In this document: piece by piece, positions 11,901 to 24,656 of the stretch
Layout of the letters: each line of letters opens with the position of its first letter
Numbering within the stretch: the stretch's first letter is position 1
DNA from: Trichostrongylus colubriformis
Taxonomy: Eukaryota; Nematoda; Chromadorea; Rhabditida; Trichostrongylidae
Direction of reading: 5' to 3'
Assembly (NCBI GenBank): GCA_963978905.1
Contig: OZ022259.1
Coordinates: forward strand, 6,758,001 to 6,822,000
DNA: 64,000 bases
Translations under genes and position numbers: made by a program
The notes under the pieces: generated by a model
What the model saw: only the letters and a program-made list of their open reading frames with translations
What the model was told of the DNA's origin: nothing
Databases searched by the model: none

Positions 11901-14816
11901 CCGTTTCCAAACACACAATTAGATAATGAATTCCCACATCATTTTTAAGCCGGGCTCAGGAAACCTACTAACCATCCAATTGTGGATTGCCCTTAGTCTC
12001 GTCTTGGAGCCAATGTGAAATAATCTGACTGAAGAAACACCGACTCGTACACCAGTTCTCTAGAATTCTTGTTTGGGCTAAATACCAACCAAAATCAGAA
12101 GAGAGTAAATCCGAAGAAAGCATCTCAAAAGAAAAGTTACCTTTGCAGAGAGGTTGAATAATCAGATCCCTAATCTCACCTAGATCTCAGAAAATAGAAA
12201 AATTTCACAAATTTTGACGTAATGGGTGTATAAGGTAATTATACGGAAAGATGTACAAACAGCTCACATTTATTCAGATAGCGAGCTCTCTCGAGGTCAA
12301 TGAGTGAGGGATCCTGTCGCATGTCCATCGGTGTGAAACCTTCGTAATCTGCAACAGTGAGTTGATGCAAAGGTTTGCGATATCAATGCTACAGTTATAT
12401 GCATAGCCTATCCTCTGTACAAATCCTTACAGGAAAGGTCTTTCAGGTCATGGCGCGCTTTTTGAAAGCGGTGACGAAGGAGACAACGTTATCACATGCC
12501 AAGGAGTCTGACTGCTTTTCTTGTTTGATGCATGATAGATGAAGTTACAGCGATAGAAATTCATGCTGCGCATATTCCGTTGATTTTCATCGATTAGTTA
12601 GTCATCAACTTCCACAAACTGGTAGAGAATTTATCCATGGCCACTCCCTCTTCTCGAAGTTCGGGCAAAAATAGGATTCGGCTAGAAATGTGCCTCTAAG
12701 GATAGTTTGACTCCCACAACACGAATATGATACTCATTTAGCACGAAAACACAAATCTCGAGCACTACGGACCGCAACGCGCCCTAAAGAAGTGTCATTA
12801 CCGAATTCGCTGAAAACTCGTAATGAGAGCAAACCGGCACACTGTCAGTTGGCATAAGAAGGGATATATAAGAATGAAAAAGTTAAAGAAAAAACGTGCA
12901 AAATTTTGTCAAAGCCAGTATACGAAACCCGTCCATACCCGCCGCAGAAAAGCCTACTCGTATCCAGCAGGCTATCTAGTCGCTGCAGCAGCTTTACTTT
13001 GGAGAACGGTTATGAGGACGCATTTTTAGTACATGCTAAAGGTGGGACTTTTCCTGTCGGTATGATTTGGATGTGCAACAGAAGAACACCTCTAAATCTG
13101 CACGAGGTCAAAGCTACAAAGAGTATGCGTCGCAATAGGTAAGTTAAAGTCGCACTTTTGAAAAAAATTCCTTCACTCCTTTTTTGGCACTCGCACACCC
13201 GCTCAGCAAAAATGGGCGTCAGTATGTTTCATTGTGATACCCCTCACGAGGAAAAAATCGCTTTTGAAAAACGCGTCATGTCGTGAAAGGCCTCCCTCGT
13301 TGGTAGGTACGCTTTTGTCACTCACGATTAGCGAGCGTTACACGGGGCACCTTCACTGAGAAATTCAGTGCGCTCAATGGTTGTCACTCGTACAGTCTCC
13401 AAAAGTAAAGTTTTCCGGGTGGTGTAGGGTTCGTGACTGCCGCAAATCCGGAAGCGTTAATAATCGTTTTCACTGGCCTCTAGCTCTCCTACTTATCAGA
13501 TTCACTGGCTCCTACTGAACCCAGATTGCTGGTAAAGAAGGGCGGTGAAGCGCTAAAATGGGTGCGGAATTCGGGAGCGGATCGAGCTTTTACCGGACTT
13601 CGGCTGTTAGTATTGTATATTCCATTAGTATCTGGGCCATAACAACAGTGAGATTGGTTTTTGCCGCGCTCATAGGGTTTAGCTTGGGTTTGGAATCCTC
13701 AAGAAGGAGGAGATGTATTTGGGAAGCGGAAATCCTGGAAATATTCGGCAGTCTGCAGCTGTTTTTGGATATTTTGTCAATCTACAATCCAATTTATACC
13801 TGGTAATTGTCCAAGATATGATGTGGATTGTTTATCAATGACGAATTTTCAGGTAGGCTAACAACTCCTATAGTATACGTGCTTTATTTTGGAAGGGATC
13901 GTATTTTTGAAAAAAATCTCCAACTTGAGAACATGTTAGCTTTAAAAAGTCTCTTGTTATTTTCGAAGAGTTTCTATGGCATAATTCAGAAAACTCCGAT
14001 CGCGACGGCGCGGCAACCGCAAACCCGTAAATAGCGTCACGTGCGGCATGCGCGCTATGAATGCACTGAAAATGAGTAGCCACGACTGGTTGCAGTATCA
14101 TCGTGGCCTTCCCGTTCATACCCAAGTTTTTGAGGTTTTGAAGGTGCACACTGCTGACCGGGCAGATCATCTGCTGCTCCTCGTTCCGTCAACATGTAAT
14201 ACATGGTAGGATCGCCGTCAAGACTGCAAGAGGCAGCTGCGTAGTGTAGAGCAGATCGACCTTGCTGGAAGAAATTTTGAAGAAATTTTAAGAATCAAAC
14301 AAACGAGCGGAACTCACATTGTCTCTCATGTTGACATCGACACTGCGATTTCGGAGGAGTATTTCTAAAATCGTAGGGCTGTTGCCGAGCACAGCCAGAT
14401 GTATGGTCGAGCAGCCGGTAAGTGGATGGCAAAGCTGGACAGGAAACTTCAACGACATTTCTCATTACTAAAAAGGTAGACTTACCCTGACTGCCCGTCC
14501 ACTGATGCTCCTTTCTACTTCTGCAGCGTCACCTCCACAGACCGCAGTGAGAAACGATCCAGCCGATGCAATGGCTCGCCTCCGACGTCCCTGAGTGTAG
14601 TAACTTTGATTTTCATGCCCTTTTCATTACTTCATGCACTTGTTCCTGGAGGTACTGCAGGGACCATTTCATAAACCACAAACGTTTGATTAAAATAAGG
14701 CTATTTACATTTGTTTGCTGTGGACCAGGCAGATTCGGTGGGGTGAAGGATGGTGTGGAGTCCTTTGACGAGGCTGCAGGAAGCGGTGTACCACGAATTA
14801 ATAGTGGTGATTGCAT
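5910..14816 (-). CDS. Ankyrin-repeat protein, nine exons
   Basis: Exons read 5'->3' on the minus strand: 14709-14816, 14486-14590, 14318-14434, 14159-14264, 12261-12348, 8866-9046, 8013-8143, 6164-6233, 5910-6074 (stop). Phases agree throughout and give about 356 aa. The end of exon 5 and the start of exon 6 (9046 or 9040) are the least certain joins. The start ATG directly follows an ATTACAG acceptor, so a trans-spliced start is likely. The N-terminus is Pro/Ser-rich (GTPLPAASSKDSTPSFTPP). Ankyrin repeats follow: CSTIHLAVLGNSPTILEILL, then QGRSALHYAAA with a long inserted loop, and NGRTPLHLAY after a less typical central part. The C-terminus is helical (LEVLMRKLEDTLRWLHTLL). I do not recognise the family; an IkB-like or other short ankyrin adaptor is possible. 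It would act through protein-protein binding. The two largest introns contain several transposon copies. Confidence 0.75.
6501..6735. repeat. GC-rich inverted-repeat element in an ankyrin-gene intron
   Basis: Terminal inverted repeats GGTGTGTGCAGATATG (from 6502) and CATATCTGCACACACC (to 6734). The interior shares GCGGCGCCACCAGTACGA, TGCCCTTGGGAG and AGGCTGCCATGCCCTGCCAC with the element at 35321-35606, so the two are relatives with different ends. Confidence 0.75.
6821..7565. repeat. Foldback DNA element, copy A
   Basis: The ends resemble CAAGGGTGTGCC / GGCACCCAAT. The two halves are imperfect inverted copies of each other around about 7170 (for example GGCTCCCAACACC versus GATGTTGGGAGCC). 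A relative lies at 9579-10225. Both lie in introns of the ankyrin gene. No transposase frame. Confidence 0.7.
9579..10225. repeat. Foldback DNA element, copy B
   Basis: Ends CAGGGGGGTGCC (9579-9590) and GGCACCCCCTGT (10214-10225). Inside it shares TATTGGGTGGTGCCCT, CCTTGTTAAGGTCCGTTCACTCT and ATGTTTTTTATACTTGG-type segments with copy A at 6821-7565. Confidence 0.7.
10410..10475 (+). repeat. Fragment of the tRNA-like palindrome family
   Basis: GTGAGTGCTGATAAGCTTTG and GTAAATATACCACTCAGAAGC match the inner arm of the palindrome at 46086-46510 (GTGAGTGCTGATAAGCTATG, GTAAATATACCATTCAAAAGC-like). The tRNA-like part is missing here. Confidence 0.6.
12430..13310. repeat. Inverted-repeat DNA element, copy A
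   Basis: The left part (AAAGGTCTTTCAGGTCATGGCGCG) and right part (CGCGTCATG..GTGAAAGGCCT) are imperfect inverted copies. The family recurs at 15745-17075, where CAGCAAAAATGG and GTCATGACGCGCTTT are shared. It sits in an ankyrin-gene intron and has no transposase. Confidence 0.55.
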
Positions 14817-14904
14817 CTGTAATTGTAGGTATTTGCTGCAATGCCTTTAATCATTCTTGACCGAAAATACTGTGACGAGCGAAACAACTATGGAATGCCA
14901 TCAC

Positions 14905-15405
14905 AGTTTGATGGGTGGGGGTCGATTGTCGAATTTTCGCCTCGCGGCGTCGCACTTGCGACGCCGTCGTTACGAGGTTTTTAGAATCGCGCTCAAGACG
15001 CAGTGGGCTGTACCGTAAGAGACCTTCAAAGATTGCACCTGTTTTTAGCAATATGTTGTGAATTAGAATTTCCTAAGACTGCAATAAGAGCTCCAAGCAA
15101 TAGAGGCATAGCTATCACTGCTTCTATAATACTTGAGGTTGTTGTTGATTGTTGTGTTATCTTGATAGGTTTCGTCAAATGTTAATGCTCCTGAAGAAAC
15201 TTCTATGGATCACTCACTGCAGAATGATACAGAACAATAATGTTTGAATTACATTTATTATTTCAGTTATCTCAGAAAACAGTAGAACAAAGGAAATAGC
15301 CACCGGCGCTGGCTCCAAACGACTCGCCCTCGCCGCGCCGTTCGCCGCGGGCAGTTGCGCAAAAATTCAACCAATCGACCCCCACCCCAGTCTGATGGAT
15401 CGTCC
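14905..15405. repeat. Element with inverted ends
   Basis: GTTTGATGGGTGGGGGTCGATTG near 14906 is mirrored by CAATCGACCCCCACCCCAG near 15372, followed by TCTGATGG. GC-rich GCGGCG/CGCCGCG segments lie inside each end. It lies immediately upstream of the ankyrin gene start. Confidence 0.6.
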
Positions 15406-15744
15406 TTGGAAGGCCGCCAAAAACGGCTGAGCAAGTTTTAGAGAAAAAGAGTGTTACAAGTAAAACCATAACGCATGGCGATGCAAACACATTGTGGGCT
15501 CTTTATCTTTGCCATTTTAGAATTTAAGAAGCCTCTATACGATTGACCCGAGCAATCGTGAGCTAATGTAAGGAGATAGAGTGTTTGCCTATGGAGAGAG
15601 GAAAAGTACTAAGAAAAGGGTGGAAAAGTTTCTGCAGAAACGGGTTTTCGCATTATGAGAGGAGTGAAGTATGAACTTCTTCCCTTTTGGCTTGACTCAG
15701 TAAAAACTTACGTTCTTCTGTAGAGTTTCCAAAGATGCTGCTTA

Positions 15745-17075
15745 CAAGGGAGGTCTTTCAGGTCATGACGCGCTTTCGGATAACGGTTTTTTCCATTATA
15801 TGAGGGTATCTACATGAAACATATAACTGACTTCCATTTTTGCTGCGCGGCCCTACAAATGCCAAAAAAGGAGTAAAGAAAATTTTCTTCAAAATGCGAT
15901 TTTAACCCACTTCTAGTAACGCATCTTCCTTGCAACTTTGATCACGTGCAGATCTAATGGTGTTTTTCTATTTCACTCCCAAAACAAAGTCAAATACGGA
16001 AAAAAATGGGATGTTATCCTCACTATGTACTAAAAGAGTGTAGCAGTCTCATAACGGGGGGTCCCCGATGGGTAGACCATGGGGCGACTGGATGGCCTAC
16101 TGGGTACGGAGATGTACTCTTGAACGGACGGAGTGTTGGGTTGGTGGTTCGAATCCCGGCATTGCCGAAGTTTTGCATTTTTTGCATTCACTTTTTCGTC
16201 TTCAAGTATTTATGTTTATGCCAAATGACTACGATTTTCGTTGACAGCATGCCAAAATGACTCTATTTACGAATTGTCAATGAATTTGGTGATGTGACCT
16301 TTTTGGACACGAAAGGGCCCGTAGCTCTCAAAATTTGCGATTTCGCACAAAATGAGTGCCACATTCGTGTTTAGGGGGTCAAACTACCCCTAGGGCCCCA
16401 TTTCTAGCCAATTCCAAATCTTCGAAAAAGATGTTTGGTAATGGGTACATGGTGCGCTTTCTACTTGTAGAAGTGAGTAACACTCAAAATCGATGAAAAT
16501 CAATGGAATATGCACAGCATGGATGTCTATCGCTGAAATTTCAACTATCAAGCACTAAGCAAGAGAAATAGAGAGAATTTCCTAACAAGTGATATCGTCG
16601 TCTCCTTCATCGAATGTGCAGTCGATGGTATACCAATGACTAGCTCAAATTTTCGAATTTGGGCCAAAACTTCGATTGGGCTGGAGACTCATCCCTGGGG
16701 GTAGTTCGACATCCTGAACACGAATATCAAATCCGTTTCGCGCAAAAACGCCTCGTTCGTGCGCTATGAACGCTGAAAGGCCAGAAAGTTGGGCTGTCAA
16801 AGTTGGTGAAAACTGGCAATAGGGGCAGTTCGGAGTTCTAGATGTGATTACTGCACTTAATCTTCATATTCGAATGTTTACGAGCCCAAAAACTGAAAAT
16901 CTAAATTTTGCAAAAATTTGACCTCAGTGGGGATCGAACCATCAACCCCGTTTTTGGCATTTGTAGAGCCGCGCAGCAAAAATGGACATCAGTTATATGA
17001 TTCTTGTACGTACCCCCATACATGCAAAAACAGCTTTCAAAAAGTGCGTCATGAGTTGGAAGACCTTCCTCGTTA
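15745..17075. repeat. Inverted-repeat DNA element, copy B
   Basis: The segment at about 15755-15880 is mirrored at about 16935-17075: TTTTTGCTGCGCGGCCCTAC versus GTAGAGCCGCGCAGCAAAAA, and GGTCATGACGCGC versus GCGTCATGAG. It includes a tRNA-B-box-like GGTTCGAATCC at about 16146-16156 and GGGGATCGAACCATCAACCC at about 16929, the latter mirrored at 37250. A tRNA-derived component is possible. Confidence 0.55.
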
Positions 17076-18429
17076 GAGAAGTTATGGGATGTATTTTGAG
17101 CCAAGGGAAAGAAAAAGGCGAGGGAGTCGTCAAAACAATGAACAACAAACATAACAAAAAACAACAACAACACATAAACGAAAAAGAAAGGAGGAGGAAT
17201 CGAGGGGAGAATACTTTGCAGAATCTTTCGTTCCTTCTAATTTGGAAGCAACTCCAATCACACTAACAGTAAACTCCATTCCTCCCCCTTCCCACTTTTG
17301 ATGATTGGATCCTGGAGACAGAGATGGCCTTTGAACATAAATCCTTCTATCGTTCTGAGCAGTGGGAAGTAGGGTCAAGGCTGACCACATCATGAGCCCT
17401 GTTATCACAGTGCAAGGCGCGATTTGAGGGCACGTGAATCAAATAATATGAATTGGTTATATAAAAATCTTGAAAAGAAGAATTCGACTATATTGAGGCT
17501 GCCGAAGAAGCAAATCCAGGTAATCAGCGATAATATGATATGATAAATCCAATCAGTACACTCCTTATGCGGAAAAGGTGATTTCAGGGGTGGATATCAG
17601 CTCCGAGGACAATCATTAACGCCACACGAATCAATGAGAAGCCACTCATTCCAGATAATCCATGTGATGCGTACCTCACTTTGTCTCTTTCTGTCATGCA
17701 CAAAGTAACAGCCGTAGCGTGGCAACCGAACGCACAGGTGCCCATTCACTCAAGTGCTTCACTATTCTACTGTGGAGAACTTTTCTACAAGTCCAGCATC
17801 TTCAAGTGACTATTTAGAAAAGAAGAGTACTGACAAGTGCGTCATAAGACCAACGTCAATTTGTCGGGAAGAACAGTCGGGAAAATTACTCGCAAGACTT
17901 TTATGGTAAAACAGTGAGCATCAGAGGGTAGACCAAAAGGAGATGTATACTTGGCGAGCCCGCTATGACCATGCATGTTTTTCTACATAATGTAAGTCAC
18001 TAGTGAAAGAAGCAGTCATTACGAAGTGGCGTGGATGTTCTCTGACTGGGCCTTGAAATGTTTTGGTGCATGTTTTGATATACAAAGTCGCAACACGCAT
18101 GCCTTGCTTATGGAAGGTCCTAGCCTGCTTTCGTAGTAATATGGATCGAGGAAAAGGGGAAGAACTCCATGGTCGACAACCACACAATCTAACGTCGCCG
18201 GGATCAGTGCACGCAAAAAATAGCTGAGCAAGTTTGGATACAGACCGACAACATAATGCTGGGGAGGGGTTTCGAGATGACCTCACGAGGAATGCCCAGA
18301 GATAGGCACTCTCTCCTGGCTTCTACATCAGTTATCAAATATCAGTTGCTTAGCGCACACTACTGCGGTCGGAATTGCTTTTTTCTATAAATTTACTCGG
18401 TACCAACTACCTCATTACTCTTCTCCCAC
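17076..18429. other. No gene seen
   Basis: Only short open frames without family features or convincing splice sites. A 54-codon frame on the minus strand near 17580-17745 has no recognisable motif, so I leave it unassigned. Confidence 0.35.
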
Positions 18430-19290
18430 TCTGGGCGGGTCCCCATTCGCTCCAATCATGTTCAAAATGGCTTGAACGTTGGTCATCTCTACTGATTTCT
18501 TCCTGGTTTCAAGCCTGCATTGTGACCGAATTGTGAATTTCTGTTGTACGGACCGTCCATTCGGTGTGCGCTCTCCTCACTTTGCCTAGGCCTCTTTCAT
18601 GAATTCAGAAACTCATGGCTGATCGTAACCCATCTTTTCCTCACGTTTGGACCATTATCGTACCGGACAAATAATTTTCGACCCGATGACGAATGTTCAA
18701 TGCACGCTCCGCCCACGGTAGGCGGACTTCAATTTCGTTCGTGCGTGCTTCTTACTTCTCGTCAGATGCCCTATCCATCCCAAACTTGTCCCCATTTCCA
18801 CAGGTTATTTTTCATGTGATGCCCAAGCTCCGCCCACCACCACAAATGCTCCTCCCTCCCTTTCATGGCTCCAGATGCTACTGACCGCTTTCCTTCTTCT
18901 CCCATTGTTCAGATCACTCTAGGAATTCTCTGTTTTTTTATTGAATGTTAGTGATCGTTGACTTCTCTAGTTTTTTTTCTGAACCCTAAACCGCGTTGTG
19001 ATCCAGTTGTAAGGTTTTGTTGTAAGGACCGCCCACTTAGGGTGCGCACCGTTTACTGCACCCTGTTCTCTTTCATGGCTTTCAAATACTTATCGCCAAC
19101 CTCAATCCATCTTTTTCCCACGTTTGGACCATATTACCCAAAAAAATTTCGGCCTGAAAGCGGAACATTCCAGTGCACGCTCCGCCCGCCGTGGACGGAC
19201 CTTAACTTGGCCCATATGTGCTCTTTACTTCTTACTCCATGCCCTACCCAGCCCAAACTTGCAGGTTGTTTTTCAAGTTATGCCTGATTT
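18430..19290. repeat. Dispersed repeat, two tandem copies, inverse of 3330-4084
   Basis: Two blocks (18540-18870 and 19020-19290) share GACCGNCCAnT, TTTCCCACGTTTGGACCAT, CACGCTCCGCCC and TGCCCTA.CCA.CCCAAACTTG. They are reverse-complement relatives of the repeat at 3330-4084. Confidence 0.65.
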
Positions 19291-22200
19291 CGTGACTGAG
19301 AGAGGGGAGACGAAGGGACGAAAGGACAGAGAGGCGAAACGTTTTATATACAGTAGAAATATTAATGGGAGCAAACACCATATCGAATTTGGTGGGACGA
19401 AACTGAGCTGGCTTCTAGTGCACTCACATATCTGATTCACGACATTTTTGAAACGTGAGTCTTATGCAGGATTCTTAACAGCATGAATTCACGGCTAGCG
19501 TAGGTTCGTGCACAATCTGAGAGAAAATGATGATATCCTGCAATGGATGGAGGAAATCCGGTGTTCTACCAACTAATGGAGGAGCGGAGAGCAATCTTAT
19601 TAACTAGTGAATCGAAGATCAACCAGAAATGGCAGGATAAGTAAATGACACCAGAGGGACCACATGCGGCATGAAAAAAGGGACTCTCACGGTAATGGTT
19701 TAGCTAAACAGTAACATTGAAATGCTGAAAGCCTTTAATAACATTAGGTCGCTCGGAACGTTTTTGCGGCTTTCAACCTCTACTTTTGAATGAGCATTCC
19801 TCGGCTCATACAAAGTTTTATCACTCGAGATAAGGATCATGAGAGTTAGTAGACTTTACCAACAAGGCACAAGCTTGCTTCCGGTTGCTCAGAACTATAG
19901 AAAACTAGAAGCGATGAAATCACTGAAAGCCGCTCCAGCATCGTAATGGGTGTTGACGCATTTCTCTCCAAGAAAGTTTTCTAGACTCTTGAAGAAATGG
20001 TAATCGGTCGTGCCAGGTCAGGTGTATGTGCGAAGGATCCCGCACAGTCTTGTAACCTCGCTCAACCTACTTTTTTTGGGATATTTGTATAAGATGGAGC
20101 CGTGTCTTATTGTGGAGAAGATAAGTCCATTCTTTTTTGACCAATACCGATCTTCTGATATGCAGTTTGTGATCGATCCAGTATCATGCCTCCATCGAGG
20201 AATCTTCGGCAAGGGTCGTACTGGATCGTCCGAGAAGGGGTGGGGTCGTAATCGAAGAGATAGGCAGTGGCTAACGGATTTCTCAGGCTGAGGGTCCAAA
20301 GTTTAAAGAGGTGTTGTGATAAAACTGACTAGCTGGGATCGAATCCGGAACCAATGTATAATTCAATCTTCATTCTAGAATCTCGAAAAATTTACAAAAA
20401 GAAACGCCTCGCAAATAGGAAACAAGGTAGGACACAGTAGTTTCGAGATAGGTACTTAGGGCGACATCGGAGAGAAAAGTGCATGACGCAAATGATAACA
20501 GACGCAAAGGGCACGCTGTTTCCTTGGTATTTTCAGAATTGTGAACTGTGAGCAAAATGTGAAGCTTCTGTAAGGGAACCGCATAACTTGTACCGTGGTG
20601 CGAGGTCAATACTTGATTCGTTGTTCCCAGTTCAACATTGCAAGACGACCAAGGGAAGCTTCACTTTAAGCTGATGGAATTTTCATTAACTGATGAAAAC
20701 CTCATGCCTGGCGCGTCCCACAACGAAGCCGGCCAACGCCAATCGCTCTCCCGTTGGTCGGCTGGCCCAGAAAACACGTACAAAGGAACCTACGACATCC
20801 CCCAATTAGCGGCGAGGGCGCTATGTATCCACGGGTTATAGCATGAATGAATATTTGAGAGACTATGGGATGAAAACGAATAAATACCTAATATGGGCCA
20901 CTTTCATGTCTTACTACGATTTCAAGCACGTAAACTGGTGCTGGAGAGCTACTATACGGAACAGTGTTTGTATGCACCACCACCCATTCAGAATGCAGTC
21001 GAAATCGTCAAGTCATGGTCTAGAAAATGGGGGCTTCTTTAAAGGCACACCTCGTGATAAAGTGTGAGAGTTGTCGCGCGTACTACAGGACGTAAAGGCC
21101 CTGCTTTACCCACCAGTGAAGAGTAATGAATCAAAACTCCTCATAGCCACCAAAAATAAAGCCCCCTGCCTTCAGTCCTTGTACGAGTACCGAAGACTGG
21201 AAATGAGTATTTGCTCGATGATATCGTGCAAAATACTACTATATCACCTATTCTTCCCTATTAAAGCTGCCTTTACTATTGAAATCGTTGTCTTATCTTG
21301 TCTTATCGCGAGTTTCCTTCTCCATGTGGGAGCCACGTTGGAAATTCGTTCGTCTAAGGCCAGGTGTGATTCGGCTCTGACGGCGCGGCTCGGCCCGGGT
21401 AGAGCGCATCTATTACCGCGAGGATGCAATATCAAGCCGCAACAAGGGTACAGGCTGAGCACCTATCTAAGGACCTACCTGTCCCAAGAAAGTGAGCCAT
21501 TGATGTGATTATCACGTGGTGTGCCTTTAAGTGCCTGTCTGTTTCTACAATGCGTCTCCGACCACGGTAGACGACGGGGTGTGCACTTAGTCGGAAGCCC
21601 CGCCCACCCGGACGTGCTAGTGAGAGCGAAGCCGCTTGTCACTACCACAATGTCAGGCATGGGTTGAGGAGGAATCCTAAGTAGTTGGGTCGAAAGAAGG
21701 GGGTGATCGTATTTCTCGCCAGATATTCTCAACGAGGTCACCGAAGGAGTCGGCTACGACAACCACATCTTGTACAAGGTAGCAACACCACCTTGATCAC
21801 CAAGAGACGACCTTACCTTTTAGGAATACACCTTGAGCATGTTGACAGTATCGGTGATGATGGTCTCGGAATGTCCCGGGGTTGTAAATTTCAAAAATTT
21901 CTCAGCGATCAATGGAGGATCTGAACACGACGCTTAATCCTCCAGTACCCCACCTCATCCTTAAGGCACAGAATACGATTCTATAACTACCTATAACTAC
22001 TTGCATTTTATCGAGTGAACCACTATGCTCATACTCCATAGGATCGTCGTTTAAAACCGGAGATCTAGCAGTGAGCTTTTACTCATTATCACTGTATGCA
22101 CTATAGGCCATACAGCGAATTAACCAGCGATAACAATTTGACGTGAGATGGGTGCAAAAAGCTTCATCTGCCAGGCACTTTGATTGCGATGATACACATG

Positions 22201-22491
22201 CCCTTATCGAATATCAACACTAATTCCGTTCCTTCCACTCTCTTTACTTACAATTAAAGCAATCAGCGCCGAACTAATGTCGTCTCCTCTTCCTGCAAAT
22301 CATCGATATGCGCCTTGTGAGGATGTACATATTCCCGCATGACTCATTGTTTTCCTATATGTAGTGAGCTCTAATTGTATCTCCGTTACATCCTGAATAT
22401 GTTCTCTAGGAGGGTTTTGATAGTTTTTTTTTTCTTACAGGCAAAAAAGGAAAAGCCATTTACAGATAGTATATTTTTCCTCAATTTTAGT
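19291..22491. other. Upstream region of the ML-domain gene; no other gene seen
   Basis: A 145-codon open frame lies at 21071-21508, but it has no motif and no flanking splice sites that I trust. Repeat traces (GGGGTCGTA near 20240, GATCGTATTT near 21703) are present. No RNA gene seen. Confidence 0.35.
22478..22491 (+). promoter_or_regulatory. Trans-splice-like acceptor before the ML-gene start
   Basis: TTCCTCAATTTTAG ends one base before the ATG at 22492. This is a good nematode 3' splice site and argues that translation starts at 22492 rather than at an in-frame ATG further upstream. Confidence 0.5.
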
Positions 22492-24650
22492 ATGCAAGGT
22501 TTTGCCTTCGCGCTGATGTCCATCATCAGCACCGTACTACATGCAAGAGCAGCAAGTGATGCTTGGCCTAACGGAACTGACACGGCATTTCATTGGTGGC
22601 AATGCAACGACGGTCCTTTACTTTTCTTAGATGCCAAGCTTTATGATGAGACAGGTACATTTCTTGGCCCTATCGAAAAGCCAACTCATCCTTTGTGAAT
22701 GGTACTCAAAGACACCGGAAGGGGTAATTTTGGCCTACGGTAGAACAGACGTAGTTCGGACGAGTTTAAGCGGCCGCCATTGCACAAACTCGCCGATTTG
22801 ACGCCATGGCATGGTGCCAAGAGGAGATGTTTTTATTATAAAGTTATTCTTTCCTTTTTATTTTTTCCTTTCCTTCCTGATATTGATTCTAGATGTACTT
22901 ACATGAATGCTAATGTAGTTGGGAAGGGGCACTTCACTGCGCTGGGAGTCAGGTGCTACAACTAACGTTGACCCGCGGCCCGTCTCCTACAGCGGACAAC
23001 TCGGAAAGTGTGTTGATGCGAATGTGATGCGAATACACACCACAGCGGTGCGCTTTTGAATCCGGGTTTTTCCGTCGATTATCGCTTCTAATCTTGAGTC
23101 TTCGTTACAAAATGCTCATTTCTTTGCATCTTCCTTTTGTTTCGGACCCCTCCCGGTTCCTTTAAGAACCCGAAATTATCAAACGAAATCAGTTTTTAAA
23201 GTTTCATAAATAGGAATGACTCCGACCCAACAATATTCTCACAGCTGGGAGGATTCGGTACCGCTATGTACAATGGGCGAGGTACTTTCCTTATGCTCAG
23301 GAATTACTTTGGATCAACGTGGACCAAGCTAGGGCTGACCAAACCTTTCATTCTTTTTTGCAGCTCTGCGTTTGTTGGCTCATGCAATAAAAAATACAAA
23401 TATCGTCAGCAGATTGGAACCAGACCAGGCACATCTGCAATAAATCCAAATTCTCTCATCGTAGAGCCTCCGTATTGTTGATCGATTGTTGTATATAATG
23501 CATCTGTAATGGGGTTTTTACAGTGGAATATGCACTCACTGAGCGTAGCGTTGCTACATTCCAGAGGTGGGATTCAGGGTGAGCTTCCCTTTCGAATTCT
23601 GCGTATTCTCGGCTGTACTTGGTACGATGAGAATTGCTATAGGGGGGAGGGGGCGTTTGAGAGGATAGCCAGAGGCCTTGAGACATATTTAGGCCTCCGA
23701 CAAAGACGAAAAGGTCGAAACGTTGGCCAGAATAAATTTCCAAAGCCTCGTGGCAGAAGCCCACTATACAAGGCTAACCTCTATATCGGCTTCTGCAAGT
23801 CATTATAAGGACTATATATGATGCAAGTGCCATAACTATTCTGAACGACGGAGGTGTAGAGCACGGATCAGAAAGGGGAACTAACCAGAGCCAATCGCGT
23901 CGTTCTCGATATTTTTCACTAACAACTGTATATACCTCACTCAAGACGACGTTGTAACTCCAGAAACAGAATGAGAGCTTTCAAATTCTTCTTATTTAAC
24001 AGTAGCAAGGGGTGAGGTATCATGTCAAGGAAATGAGCCTCGTGACAACTACCGCCCCCGGAAAGATTTTTCATGAACTAGGACAGATGCCGCCCGAACC
24101 CCATAAAAGACGTTGAGCGGGATTAGTTTAGCTGTAGGAATCAAAATCTTTCCTACATATTTACCGTGAATCTGCGGACACCGGAAGCGCAAATTTCAAC
24201 GTATTTCAGGCGAGGAAGAATATCCAATTCACTTAAATAAGCCGCTGATTGTCGAGTGCAAAATTGTGAATCCAAAAACTGTCTACGGTTCTCCAGACCT
24301 CCGGCTTAGTGTCCGTCTGTGGTCATGGGGCCCATGGAAGAAAGTCTACACCTGGCTTCCTCTTCCTACACTCGGACTACTGTAAGCTAACATTGAACTT
24401 TTACTGATCTAGATACGTACTACCATAATGAATATTTAGGGACAATTTGGACGCATGCAAACACGGCATCAAGTGTCCAGTGCCGTTAGGACATCAAACT
24501 ACAAAAGTAGTCGTGGATTTCACCAAAATCAGCTCCATTGTTAAACTACTCAAGGACGACGCTCCTTATCAACTGCAATACGTACTTCACGACATGGCTT
24601 CAGATGAAAAGGCGTGCTTTATGGCACAAGCACGGGCCAGAGTCCAGTGA
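22492..24650 (+). CDS. Secreted ML (MD-2-related lipid-recognition) domain protein
   Basis: Three exons: 22492-22654, 24210-24381, 24440-24650. Phases 1 and 2 match and give 181 aa. Residues 1 to about 20 (MQGFAFALMSIISTVLHARA) form a signal peptide, so the product should be secreted or lysosomal. The rest has the length and cysteine spacing of a single ML domain: CNDGP near the start, an inner CKHGIKCPVPLG segment and a terminal YQLQYVLHDMASDEKACF strand pair. ML proteins bind lipids or sterols (NPC2 and MD-2 are family members); nematodes, including parasites, have many secreted ones. The family call is from motif shape. The ligand is unknown. Intron 1 (1.55 kb) contains a dispersed repeat at 22715-23175. 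The gene is convergent with the JmjC gene. Confidence 0.75.
22715..23175 (+). repeat. Dispersed repeat, copy in ML-gene intron 1
   Basis: Shares GACACCGGAAGGGG, CTACAGCGGACAACTCGGAA, GTGTTGATGCG, ATCGCTTCTAA and ATTTCTTTGCATCTTCCT with 51045-51490 in the same order and orientation. The start (AAAGACACCGGAAGGGGTAA) also resembles the repeats at 28760 and 31965. Confidence 0.8.
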
Positions 24651-24656
24651 TTTATT
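24651..24656 (-). terminator. Candidate poly(A) signal of the JmjC gene
   Basis: AATAAA on the minus strand, about 280 nt past the JmjC stop codon and directly after the ML-gene stop on the other strand. If used, the two 3' UTRs overlap. Confidence 0.35.

Noticed and set aside
13868..14170. 100-codon minus-strand frame
   Set aside because: It overlaps the true donor of the ankyrin exon ending at 14159 and has no own evidence.
21071..21508. 145-codon open frame
   Set aside because: No motif, no supporting splice or start signals, and repeat-like composition.
22375..22491. Earlier in-frame ATG for the ML-domain protein
   Set aside because: A trans-splice-like acceptor lies between it and the ATG at 22492, which starts a proper signal peptide.
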